The translations under genes and the position numbers were made by a program. Positions 1 to 6,539 of a stretch of DNA of 8,348 bases are shown here, piece after piece. Below the pieces are notes generated by a model. That model was not told the origin of the DNA and made no database searches. It worked only from the letters and a program-made list of their open reading frames with translations. Each line of letters opens with the position of its first letter. The first letter of the stretch is position 1. This DNA is from Micrococcaceae bacterium UBA3381 (lineage in GTDB: Bacteria; Actinomycetota; Actinomycetes; Actinomycetales; Micrococcaceae), in NCBI GenBank assembly GCA_002358975.1, contig DEPX01000207.1, forward strand, positions 1 through 8,348, written 5' to 3'.

Positions 1-923
1 TAGCGAAACCAGCCAGCCAAATGTTGTCGACTGAAATTCCAGATAACGTCTACCAGGGTCTCAAAGCATCCCAGGCTACTGATATTCATATCTTTGGTCG
101 GCGCGGGCCCGCCCAGGTGAAGTTCACTCCGCTTGAGCTGCGTGAACTGAAGTCCGCTGAGGATGTCGACATCGTGTTATATGAAGACGATTTCGAATTT
201 GATGAGGCTTCTGAAAAAGCCGCTGAGGAAGTAAACCAAGTGCGCAATATGGTCAATACTTTGACCAACTGGTTACTAGAACAAGATGATAACCCAGAAG
301 GCACTGGTGCTTCGCGTCGCCTTCACTTGCACTTTTTAGAAGCCCCAGAAGAAATCTTGACTGAAGACGGTAAGGTCCGAGGCATACGCATGGAGCGCAT
401 GGCATTGGACGGTACCGGCAACGTCAAAGGGACCGGTGAAATGAAAGTGTACCCGGTTCAAGCGGTATACCGTGCGATCGGCTATTTTGGTTCTGCCATC
501 CCAGAAATCCAGTTTGATGAAGAACGCGGTATTATCAAAAATGCGCAGGGTCGGGTCTTAGATGCCGATGGACGCCCGGTTCAAGGACTGTACACCTCTG
601 GCTGGATAAAGCGCGGTCCGGTGGGGCTCATTGGCCACACCAAGGGCGACGCACTAGAAACCATTGGCCACATCATTGACGATGCCGAGCATCTCTACAC
701 CGCAGAAAACCCTGACGAAGACGCTATCTTAGAACTGCTGCACCAGCGTGGTATAGAATATTCCGACTGGCGAGGGTGGCAGGAGCTTGATAGTCACGAA
801 ATCAATTTGGGTGATGTGGAAACACAAACTGGTCCGGTCGAACGCGAACGCGTCAAAGTCGTGGACCGTGACGAACAAGTTCGAATCTCCCGCGCGAAGA
901 CACGACAAGCCGCACATAGTTAG
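1..923 (+). CDS. fprA: FprA-type FAD-dependent ferredoxin-NADP+ reductase, C-terminal part (5' end outside window)
   Basis: This flavoenzyme family (adrenodoxin-reductase-like) passes electrons between NADPH and ferredoxin in the cytoplasm. The frame is open from base 3, before the first ATG at 21, so the gene enters from the left and that ATG is internal. The residues before it (AKPASQ) fit the family's linker ahead of a TEIPDN segment. Counting from the ATG, the NADP-binding motif GRRGPAQVKFTPLELREL starts near residue 26; its paired arginines are the expected 2'-phosphate contacts. A GYFGS motif lies near 157, and GWIKRGPVGLIGHTKGDALE near 196 matches the family's conserved FAD/NADP-binding C-terminal motif. 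About 300 residues are present; family members are about 450, so the N-terminal FAD-binding part is missing because of the window edge. The gene ends 14 bases before htpX on the same strand, so the two may be co-transcribed. The family call is firm; the exact physiological partner is unknown. Confidence 0.9.
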   Translation, partial: AKPASQMLSTEIPDNVYQGLKASQATDIHIFGRRGPAQVKFTPLELRELKSAEDVDIVLYEDDFEFDEASEKAAEEVNQVRNMVNTLTNWLLEQDDNPEGTGASRRLHLHFLEAPEEILTEDGKVRGIRMERMALDGTGNVKGTGEMKVYPVQAVYRAIGYFGSAIPEIQFDEERGIIKNAQGRVLDADGRPVQGLYTSGWIKRGPVGLIGHTKGDALETIGHIIDDAEHLYTAENPDEDAILELLHQRGIEYSDWRGWQELDSHEINLGDVETQTGPVERERVKVVDRDEQVRISRAKTRQAAHS

Positions 924-937
924 AGGACGCTACCAGC

Positions 938-1807
938 ATGCAACACCGTGCGACACGAAACCGTACTAAAACATGGTTCCTTTTTGCCCTCATGTTGGGG
1001 ATCCTTGTCGCTATTGGTGGCGTTATTTCTGCCTCCAGCGGCAACAGTTTGTGGATCATCATGTTTACCGGTATCGGCCTAATTTCCACGGCAGTAATGT
1101 ACTGGAACTCCGATAAAATCGCGCTGCGCAGTATGCAAGCGTATCCTGCTGACCCGCAGCAATTTCAAGGTCTCTACGATATGGTCAACGATCTTGCTCA
1201 GCGGGCCGGCGAACCTGCGCCACGGATCTATTTGTCACCTACACAACAGCCCAATGCGTTTGCCACTGGACGCAATCCGAAAAATGCCGCTATTTGCTAT
1301 ACCGAGGGCATCATGCATCTACTCAACCCGCGTGAGCTGCGTGCTGTGACAGGACACGAGTTGATGCACGTATATAACCGGGATATCCTAACGTCCTCGG
1401 TTGCGGCAGCTATCGGTACGGTGATCCAGGGCGCCGCTTATATGCTGATGTTTAGTCGAAATAACAATAATGTACTGTTTAGCCTATTAGGGGCCATTTT
1501 GGCACCTGTGGCCGCATCACTTGTCCAAGCTGGTATCTCTCGCGATCGCGAGACCTCGGCCGACCACGATGGTGCGCAATTGACCGGTGATCCGTTGGCA
1601 TTGGCGTCGGCGCTAGAAAAGATCTCTGGTGGCGTACAGCGTCATCCTTTGCCCGCAGATAACCCCCGGATCAAGTCGGCATCGCACATGATGATTGCTA
1701 GCCCGTTTAGTGGCAAAGTGCGCAATTGGTTTTCAACCCATCCGGCTGTTCAGGATCGGGTGGTGGCCTTGACCGAGCAGGCTCGACAAATGGGCCAACA
1801 ACCTTAG
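938..1807 (+). CDS. htpX: HtpX-family M48 zinc metalloprotease, integral membrane
   Basis: HtpX proteases cut misfolded or damaged membrane proteins from the cytoplasmic face as part of envelope quality control. The 289-residue length is normal for the family. Two hydrophobic segments lie at about residues 13-33 and 37-56. The zinc site HELMH is at 140-144, with the catalytic glutamate at 141, and the motif SRDRETSAD at 201-209 gives the third zinc ligand, Glu205. Two more hydrophobic segments (about 151-172 and 178-199) lie between these motifs, the usual HtpX layout. The ATG at 938 is preceded by an AGAGGA element at 922-927 that overlaps the stop of the reductase gene. Downstream, the stop overlaps the stop of the opposite-strand gene by 4 bases, leaving no space for a separate terminator. 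All catalytic residues are present, so it should be active. Confidence 0.95.
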   Translation: MQHRATRNRTKTWFLFALMLGILVAIGGVISASSGNSLWIIMFTGIGLISTAVMYWNSDKIALRSMQAYPADPQQFQGLYDMVNDLAQRAGEPAPRIYLSPTQQPNAFATGRNPKNAAICYTEGIMHLLNPRELRAVTGHELMHVYNRDILTSSVAAAIGTVIQGAAYMLMFSRNNNNVLFSLLGAILAPVAASLVQAGISRDRETSADHDGAQLTGDPLALASALEKISGGVQRHPLPADNPRIKSASHMMIASPFSGKVRNWFSTHPAVQDRVVALTEQARQMGQQP

Positions 1808-2271
1808 ATACCTTTGGCGTCCCAATGGCGTTGAAGCTCGTCATTTACCGGACGGGCAAGCAGATCTCGACGGGCCGTATTGGCCGAGTTTAACGCTTCG
1901 TTATGATCCAAGCGTGCGTCGCGTGCAATTCGGTCTTGCTCACGTTCAAAAGAAGCATTCTGAACCGGAGTAGGTTCGGTTTTCAGTTCGTCCAACTGAG
2001 CTTCTAATTTGAGTTGGGAAGCAGCAGCCTCTTCCAAGACGTGAGGCTCAGACATGATATCCACCAGGCTCGCATCAACAACAAGACCATCGGGATGAGT
2101 AAATCCATTACGTAACGCCGGCTGTAAGACATTATCCGGATGGATTGGATCTTCAAAGTGCGCAAACGTTAGCTGATCGAAGGGCACCTCATCTTGTTGT
2201 TTGACCAGCAGCTCCCCAACCGACAATGGGCTAGTAAAAACTTCGTGATCGAAAGTTATCAGATACAGCAT
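1804..2271 (-). CDS. Unrecognised 155-residue protein, downstream partner of yajQ
   Basis: I do not recognise this family. The frame is well supported as a gene: an AGGAG ribosome binding site (complement of 2280-2284) lies 8 bases before the ATG at 2271, and the gene follows yajQ after only 18 bases, so the two probably form an operon. The N-terminal half (residues 1-75) looks globular, with a hydrophobic beta-like start (MLYLITFDHEVF) and several Asp, His and Pro residues in loops (HFEDPIHPDN, THPDGLVVD). Residues 77-140 are rich in Glu, Ala, Leu, Arg and Gln and probably form one or two long helices or a coiled coil broken at the prolines near 100-102. No signal peptide, membrane segment or cysteine pair is seen. 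It is acidic and probably cytoplasmic. It ends tail to tail with htpX, overlapping by 4 bases. No function can be assigned from sequence alone. Confidence 0.8.
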   Translation of the reverse strand: MLYLITFDHEVFTSPLSVGELLVKQQDEVPFDQLTFAHFEDPIHPDNVLQPALRNGFTHPDGLVVDASLVDIMSEPHVLEEAAASQLKLEAQLDELKTEPTPVQNASFEREQDRIARDARLDHNEALNSANTARRDLLARPVNDELQRHWDAKGI

Positions 2272-2289
2272 TAAGGAAACTCCTAAACG

Positions 2290-2778
2290 TTATTTGAAGT
2301 TAATGAACTGCAGCGCGGCATCTTCAAAATCGCGAAGCATGGTGATGGTGGCTTGTAGGTCATCGCGAGATTTTGATGTAACACGCAATTGGTCGCCCTG
2401 GATGTTGGCCTTGACTGATTTTGGCCCATCGTCACGGATCAATTTGGAAATTTTCTTTGCGGTTGGCTGATCGATACCTTCTTTAATGGTTGCTGAGATC
2501 TTGTACTGCTTACCCTGTGCCACGGGTTCTGCGGCGTCTAGTGATTTCAGCGAAATGCCGCGACGCACTAGCTTTGATTGCAATACATCCAGTGCAGCTT
2601 TGACACGTTCTTCAGCATTGGCACTTAGCTCAATGGTGTTTTCGGTGTGCTCGATCGTAGCGCCGGTGTCTTTGAAATCGTAGCGCTGTTGAATTTCTTT
2701 GAATGCCTGGTTGACCGCATTAGCAACTTCTTGTTTGTCCACTTCTGACACAATGTCAAAAGTTGATTCCTTAGCCAT
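2290..2778 (-). CDS. yajQ: YajQ-family nucleotide-binding protein (cyclic di-GMP binding in some species)
   Basis: The 162-residue product has the family hallmarks in order: an N-terminal STFDIVSEVD segment, QRYDFK at 31-36, LVRRGIS at 70-76, the IKEGIDQPTAKKISKLIRD stretch near 98-116, QGDQLRVTSKSRDDLQ near 127-142, and the C-terminal FINFK. YajQ proteins have two ferredoxin-like domains. They bind nucleotides or RNA, and members in some Gram-negative bacteria are cyclic di-GMP receptors; the role in actinobacteria is not settled. The frame stays open upstream to an ATG at 2847, but I chose the ATG at 2778. The family begins at this point, an AAGGAG site (complement of 2784-2789) lies 5 bases before it, and the 23 extra residues have no family counterpart. 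It is the first gene of a two-gene operon with the 155-residue gene downstream. Confidence 0.93.
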   Translation of the reverse strand: MAKESTFDIVSEVDKQEVANAVNQAFKEIQQRYDFKDTGATIEHTENTIELSANAEERVKAALDVLQSKLVRRGISLKSLDAAEPVAQGKQYKISATIKEGIDQPTAKKISKLIRDDGPKSVKANIQGDQLRVTSKSRDDLQATITMLRDFEDAALQFINFK

Positions 2779-2861
2779 TCGGGCTCCTTCGAAATGCTTT
2801 GGTGTTTGGTTTGTGTCCGAGTTTAGCTTGAAACAGTTAATGACCATATGATTAAGGACCC

Positions 2862-2867
2862 ACTATA
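2862..2867 (-). promoter_or_regulatory. Candidate -10 box for the yajQ operon
   Basis: The minus strand reads TATAGT here, five of six matches to the -10 consensus and a fit to the actinobacterial TANNNT form. It would place transcription start near 2855 and a leader of roughly 75 bases before yajQ. No good -35 hexamer is seen at normal spacing; instead an 11-bp palindrome (CCAGG-G-CCTGG on the plus strand, 2873-2883) sits just upstream. Assignment is by pattern only. Confidence 0.4.
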
Positions 2868-2917
2868 AGATCCCAGGGCCTGGTATTTTGCTATGCTGAA
2901 ACGCCCCGACGGCTCGA

Positions 2918-2947
2918 TTAGCGAAAACAAAAAATGGCTGGTAATGT
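2918..2947 (+). promoter_or_regulatory. Weak candidate promoter for tRNA-Tyr
   Basis: TTAGCG at 2918-2923 and TAATGT at 2942-2947 are separated by 18 bases, with an A-rich stretch in the spacer. The -10 fits TANNNT and would start transcription near 2954, about 24 bases before the mature tRNA end. The -35 match is poor. TATGCT at 2892-2897 is an alternative -10 further upstream. Confidence 0.25.
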
Positions 2948-2977
2948 AATCAGTCGTGCACGCAAGGCGTACACATT

Positions 2978-3062
2978 GGCAGATTACCCAAGCGGCCAAC
3001 GGGGGCTGACTGTAAATCAGCTGGCATTGCCTTCACAGGTTCGAATCCTGTATCTGCCACCA
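2978..3062 (+). tRNA. tRNA-Tyr, anticodon GTA, with encoded CCA
   Basis: The 85-base sequence folds as a type II tRNA. The acceptor stem GGCAGAT (2978-2984) pairs perfectly with ATCTGCC (3052-3058), followed by discriminator A and an encoded CCA at 3060-3062. The anticodon stem GCTGA/TCAGC (3005-3009 and 3017-3021) encloses the loop CTGTAAA, which puts the anticodon GTA at 3012-3014. The T stem ACAGG/CCTGT (3035-3039 and 3047-3051) encloses the standard TTCGAAT loop. The D arm carries the AAGCGGCCAA sequence typical of bacterial tRNA-Tyr. The region between the anticodon and T stems is extended (about 13 bases, able to form a short GGC/GCC stem), as expected for bacterial tyrosine tRNA. The hairpin right after the CCA is the likely terminator. 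Confidence 0.97.
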
Positions 3063-3063
3063 A

Positions 3064-3110
3064 TAGAAATACTAGAACCCACGGTCCGACCGTGGGTTCT
3101 AGTATTTCTA
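3064..3110. terminator. 22-bp perfect hairpin, likely shared terminator of tRNA-Tyr and the iclR gene
   Basis: Positions 3064-3085 are exactly complementary to 3089-3110 around a three-base CCG loop. The upper stem is G+C-rich (CCCACGGT/ACCGTGGG) and the lower stem A+T-rich, ending in TATTTCTA on the plus-strand exit side. It starts 2 bases after the tRNA CCA and lies 25 bases past the stop of the converging iclR-family gene, so it is placed to end transcription from both directions. There is no long T run after the stem. Confidence 0.85.
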
Positions 3111-3134
3111 ATCGTCGGCATGAGTATTAGCAAC

Positions 3135-3881
3135 TCATTCCAATACGCGACCGTACCGTTGAACGTGCGTAAGCAGCTTATCGGCCTGGTGCTTAAAATC
3201 CTTACTTGGCAGATCATGAGTGAAGCCAGTTATTGTCACGGCTGCAACTATGCGATTGTTGGTGTCACGTAGCGGGACCGCAACCGCCGTCATATCAGCG
3301 TCCCATTCATTATTTGAGACCGCCCAGCCTTGTTTGGCGACGGTGTCCAATTCCTTGCTTAGCTCTTGCGGGTCCGTGATGGTCTCATTCGTGAACCGTT
3401 CTAGCGGCGCCGAAAACAGTTGCTGCTGAGTGCTGCCGTCTGCTGCAGCAAGGAGTATTTTGCCACTACTAGTGGCGTGCCCGGGCGTGCGCCGTCCGAC
3501 GTATTGACGTGGTGTGAAGAAACGTTCCGATGGGGCAGACTGGGCTATATTGACAGCATAAATATCATCAAGAATCGCAACGTTAGCAGTTAACTTGAAA
3601 TGCTCGGCCACAGACTCAACTAAGACCTGTGCAGATTTAGTGAGATCACTTTGGGCGTTGACCGATCCGGCTAACTGCAAAATACCGTGACCTAATTCGT
3701 AGGAAAGGTCAGCTTTTCGTCGTGTAATCAAGGACTGCCGTTCTAAGGCTGCTAATAGGCGTGAAGCTGTGGACTTATGGACGTCCAACTCATGAGCAAT
3801 GTCGGTCACCGTAGCGTGTTGGAGTCCGTTGAGTACCCACAGGATACGCAATGCTCGGTCTACGGATTGATTAGCGCTCAT
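3135..3881 (-). CDS. IclR-family transcriptional regulator, probable regulator of the divergent dimethylglycine oxidase gene
   Basis: The 248-residue product has the two-domain IclR layout. An N-terminal winged helix-turn-helix occupies about residues 6-60; the segment ATVTDIAHELDVHKSTASRL contains the recognition helix near 35-49. The C-terminal effector-binding domain runs from about 78 to 245, with the family motif GRRTPGHATSSGKILLA at 129-145 and the late segment NNEWDADMTAVAVPLRD near 190-206. The ATG at 3881 has a GAGG site (complement of 3892-3895) 10 bases upstream. The gene is divergent from the oxidase gene, with a 136-bp shared promoter region that contains GTTGCA repeats. That arrangement is typical of IclR regulators that control an adjacent catabolic gene and themselves. 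Dimethylglycine, sarcosine or betaine as ligand is inference; the sequence does not show the effector or whether it represses or activates. Confidence 0.93.
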   Translation of the reverse strand: MSANQSVDRALRILWVLNGLQHATVTDIAHELDVHKSTASRLLAALERQSLITRRKADLSYELGHGILQLAGSVNAQSDLTKSAQVLVESVAEHFKLTANVAILDDIYAVNIAQSAPSERFFTPRQYVGRRTPGHATSSGKILLAAADGSTQQQLFSAPLERFTNETITDPQELSKELDTVAKQGWAVSNNEWDADMTAVAVPLRDTNNRIVAAVTITGFTHDLPSKDFKHQADKLLTHVQRYGRVLE

Positions 3882-3913
3882 GCCGGTCGTACCTCATTCA
3901 AGTAATCGACGAC

Positions 3914-3938
3914 CCCTGTTGTGGAACAGACCACAGGG
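3914..3938. promoter_or_regulatory. Imperfect palindrome overlapping the putative oxidase -35 region
   Basis: CCCTGT at 3914-3919 is mirrored by ACAGGG at 3933-3938, with partial pairing of the inner bases. In a shifted register TGTGG (3920-3924) mirrors CCACA (3931-3935). The element covers the candidate -35 of the oxidase promoter, so it could be an operator or activator site. It lies in the shared IclR/oxidase region. Confidence 0.4.
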
Positions 3939-3948
3939 TAACTAGAAT
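3919..3948 (+). promoter_or_regulatory. Candidate promoter of the dimethylglycine oxidase gene
   Basis: TTGTGG at 3919-3924 and TAGAAT at 3943-3948 are separated by 18 bases. The -10 matches five of six consensus positions and fits TANNNT; the -35 matches only the first three. Transcription would start near 3955, leaving a leader of about 63 bases that contains the GTTGCA repeats. The gene's ribosome binding site is a strong GGAGGG at 4005-4010, 7 bases before the ATG. Confidence 0.4.
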
Positions 3949-3965
3949 CTGTGCCAAAGGTCACG

Positions 3966-4000
3966 GTTGCAATCTACGCACTAGTTGCAACATATGCAAC
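3966..4000. promoter_or_regulatory. Triple GTTGCA half-site array, candidate IclR operator
   Basis: Three related half-sites occur in 35 bases: GTTGCAAT at 3966-3973, the self-complementary GTTGCAAC at 3984-3991, and the inverted TGCAAC at 3995-4000. The last two form a perfect 17-bp inverted repeat, GTTGCA-ACATA-TGCAAC (3984-4000), a size usual for IclR-family operators. The array covers the candidate iclR promoter and lies just downstream of the candidate oxidase start site, which would suit autoregulation and repression of the oxidase gene. Binding by the adjacent IclR protein is inferred from position. Confidence 0.55.
3971..3999 (-). promoter_or_regulatory. Candidate promoter of the iclR-family gene
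   Basis: On the minus strand TTGCAT (complement of 3994-3999) and TAGATT (complement of 3971-3976) are 17 bases apart. The -10 fits TANNNT. Transcription would begin near 3964 with a leader of about 83 bases. The -35 is part of the 17-bp GTTGCA inverted repeat, so an occupied operator would block it. Confidence 0.35.
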
Positions 4001-4017
4001 CATCGGAGGGTTGATTC

Positions 4018-6522
4018 ATGCAAACCGCGTACTCTTCAGATTCTCGTATCGTCATCATCGGCTCGGGTGTTGTTGGAGCGGCCCTGGCTGATGAGCTAAC
4101 ACAGCGTGGTGCCGATAATGTTACGGTGCTTGACCAAGGCCCGTTATACGACGTCGGTGGATCCTCATCGCATGCCCCGGGCTTCGTTTTTCAAATCAAC
4201 CCGTCTAAAGCTATGTGCGAGCTGGCCCAACGTACGCTCAACAAGCTCGACACACTCGATCCTGGCAATGAAGAAGACTGGATACTCAAACGTGTCGGTG
4301 GCATTGAACTGGCGTACACCGACGAGCAAATGCGCGAACTGAAGCGCCGTCACGGTTTCGCTCAAGCATGGGGCGTAGAGTCAGAACTTATTAGTCCACA
4401 GCATACCAAAGAGCTCTGGCCAGCACTGGATACCAGTGAGCTTGTGGGAGCTTTGCATACTCCAACAGATGCGACGGTGCACTCGGTTCGGGCAATCACT
4501 GCACAGGCACAGCGTGCCATTGCTCATGGAGCGACATTTCATAGTTATACCCAAGTTATAGACCTCGTGCTTGACAATAGTGCAGTCACCGGTGTGCGCG
4601 TCGTCGATGCTTTGTCGGGCAATAATGAACGGGTCATTGACGCAGATATCGTAATTGCAGCTGGCGGTATCTGGGGCCCCACAATTGGAAAGTGGTTCGG
4701 TAAAGATTTACCAATGCAGCCGGTTGAGCACGGTTTTGGTTTTACCCACCGGCTGGCGGAATTCCAAGACGCCGCCACCAACGAGTCGTGCAATCTGCCT
4801 ATGATCCGGCATCAGGGTTCCGGGCTGTATTTCCGTCAGCAAGGCGAGGCATTGGCGATTGGGGCCTATGAACATAGGCCATTAGAAGTCCGCCAAGATG
4901 AACTGGCAACAGCTGCCACTGCACACCAAACCGGTGTACAGCCTTCCATTCATCCGTTTACCTATGATGATTTTGCACCAACATGGCAGGAAGTACAGCG
5001 AATATATCCGGCGGTACGCTCGGCCGGGTTGGACGAAGCACGATCGTTTAATGGTATTTTTTCGTTCACTCCAGATGGTGACCCATTATTAGGGCATTCC
5101 AATGTGGTAGATGGCGTTTGGGTTGCACAGGCTGTTTGGGTGACGGCATCGGTGGGTGTTGCACAGGTGGTTGCTGAGTGGATCACAACTGGCAACCCTG
5201 GCATCGACACAGCGGACTTGGACTTGACTCGATTTGACCCACGGCTGCTGTCTACGGAATTTACTCGACAAAAAGGACTGGAATCTTACGATGAAGTTTA
5301 CGATGTTCGGCATTCTCGGATGCCGTCAGTCAAATTACGCCGTCATCGGACCTCGCCATTCTATTTTCAGCAGAAGCTTGCCGGTGCACATTTCGTTGAA
5401 GCCAATGGTTGGGAACGCCCACTATGGCTAGAAGATAACCGTCGGGTATTAGAAGAACAAGATTTACACTTTCCCAAGGTGCCGGGCTGGGAGGCCACCG
5501 AGTTTTCTGATGTGGCGTTGGCCGAAGCCTGGGCGACGCGCAACCGTGTGGCCATGTACGATATGTCATCGCTCATGCGATTGCACATTATTGGAAATGA
5601 CGCTTCGGCATTGCTAGAAAGAGTTACCACCAATAGGGTTTCGAAGGCTCCGGGATCGGTAACCTATTCGCTAATGTTGGACGAAAAAGGCGGAATACTG
5701 TCAGATATTACCGTTACTAGAGTCGCCGATGCGGAATATTTAATCGGCGCCAATAGCCATCGCGATCTGGTTCATTTACAAAACAACATTCGTGGTGCAG
5801 AAGATGTGACTGTAACCGACATTTCGCCAGGTACCTGCTGCATCGGACTGTGGGGGCCGCAGGCTCGGCAGGTATTGTCACAGTTGACTGACGACGATAT
5901 TAGCCATGAGTCGTTCGGATATTTCAAGGCCAAACATCTACACGTTGCAGCCGTGCCTGTGCTGGCGCTGCGGGTCTCGTATGTCGGGGAACTCGGTTGG
6001 GAGCTCTACACTACGGCTGATCATGGGACGCGGTTGTGGGAGGAAGTCTATACCGCTGGCCTATCATCAGGCATTGTCATTGGTGGACGCTTGGCCTTTA
6101 ACTCATTGCGACTGGAGAAAGGCTTCCGTGCCTACGGTGCTGACATGACCCGTGAGCACCGTCCGCAACAGGCTGGCTTAGGGTTCGCCGTGGGGAAGAA
6201 GAAAACAGGCTATATAGGGTATGAAGCTCTGGAACAACCGCCAATTACGCAGCAGAAAATGGTGTCACTGACATCGGATTTTCCGCATGGAGCACCTGAG
6301 GCTGGTTCGCCGGTGCGTAGCGTAACAGGCCAGCTCATCGGTTATACGGCTTCTTCAGATTTTGGCTACAGCGTCGGCAAGACGATCACTTATGCATGGT
6401 TGGCTCCGGACTTTGCCGAACCGGATACTGACGTAGTTATTACTCATTTTAATCGTTCGGTGCCTGCAACAGTCGCCGTGGATCCGATCTATGATCCGCA
6501 GGGCGACAAGATCCGTAGATAA
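4018..6522 (+). CDS. dmg: Dimethylglycine oxidase: covalent flavoprotein fused to a tetrahydrofolate-binding aminomethyltransferase (GcvT-like) domain
   Basis: The enzyme oxidatively demethylates N,N-dimethylglycine to sarcosine; the methyl carbon passes to tetrahydrofolate as 5,10-methylene-THF, and FAD is reoxidised by O2 giving H2O2. It acts in the cytoplasm in betaine breakdown. The 834-residue length matches the Arthrobacter globiformis enzyme (830). Residues 11-40 are a Rossmann FAD site with GSGVVG at 15-20 and an acidic strand end (TVLDQG). His52 in SSHAPGF aligns with the histidine expected to carry FAD covalently. His238 and Tyr271 align with the active-site residues recalled as His225 and Tyr259 in A. 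globiformis. The FAD domain closes near 345-390 (FNGIFSFTPDGDPLLG). The folate-binding part runs from about 430 to 834, with Asp555 at the position of the folate-site Asp552, LWGP at 611-614, SYVGELGWELY at 654-664 and RLEKGFRAYG at 698-707. Sarcosine or dimethylglycine dehydrogenase specificity cannot be excluded. No other betaine-pathway gene is in the window. Confidence 0.92.
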   Translation: MQTAYSSDSRIVIIGSGVVGAALADELTQRGADNVTVLDQGPLYDVGGSSSHAPGFVFQINPSKAMCELAQRTLNKLDTLDPGNEEDWILKRVGGIELAYTDEQMRELKRRHGFAQAWGVESELISPQHTKELWPALDTSELVGALHTPTDATVHSVRAITAQAQRAIAHGATFHSYTQVIDLVLDNSAVTGVRVVDALSGNNERVIDADIVIAAGGIWGPTIGKWFGKDLPMQPVEHGFGFTHRLAEFQDAATNESCNLPMIRHQGSGLYFRQQGEALAIGAYEHRPLEVRQDELATAATAHQTGVQPSIHPFTYDDFAPTWQEVQRIYPAVRSAGLDEARSFNGIFSFTPDGDPLLGHSNVVDGVWVAQAVWVTASVGVAQVVAEWITTGNPGIDTADLDLTRFDPRLLSTEFTRQKGLESYDEVYDVRHSRMPSVKLRRHRTSPFYFQQKLAGAHFVEANGWERPLWLEDNRRVLEEQDLHFPKVPGWEATEFSDVALAEAWATRNRVAMYDMSSLMRLHIIGNDASALLERVTTNRVSKAPGSVTYSLMLDEKGGILSDITVTRVADAEYLIGANSHRDLVHLQNNIRGAEDVTVTDISPGTCCIGLWGPQARQVLSQLTDDDISHESFGYFKAKHLHVAAVPVLALRVSYVGELGWELYTTADHGTRLWEEVYTAGLSSGIVIGGRLAFNSLRLEKGFRAYGADMTREHRPQQAGLGFAVGKKKTGYIGYEALEQPPITQQKMVSLTSDFPHGAPEAGSPVRSVTGQLIGYTASSDFGYSVGKTITYAWLAPDFAEPDTDVVITHFNRSVPATVAVDPIYDPQGDKIRR

Positions 6523-6539
6523 CTCTCGCTGGATTACAT

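Noticed and set aside
2779..2847. N-terminal extension of yajQ to an upstream ATG
   Set aside because: The family begins at the ATG at 2778, which has its own strong ribosome binding site; the 23 extra residues are the untranslated leader read through.
2978..3110. tRNA-Tyr 3' end as an integration site
   Set aside because: No integrase, no repeated copy of the tRNA 3' end and no foreign-looking genes are nearby; the adjacent inverted repeat is better read as a terminator.
2934..3272. Plus-strand open frame of 112 codons
   Set aside because: It runs through the whole tRNA-Tyr gene and the terminator hairpin into the antisense of the iclR gene; no ribosome binding site or family resemblance.
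3949..4017. Riboswitch in the oxidase leader (for example a glycine type)
   Set aside because: The leader is only about 60 bases, lacks a recognisable aptamer core, and its structure is explained by short operator-like repeats.
4165..5633. Several minus-strand open frames of 66-88 codons opposite the oxidase gene
   Set aside because: They mirror the codon pattern of the oxidase and show no starts with ribosome binding sites or family matches.
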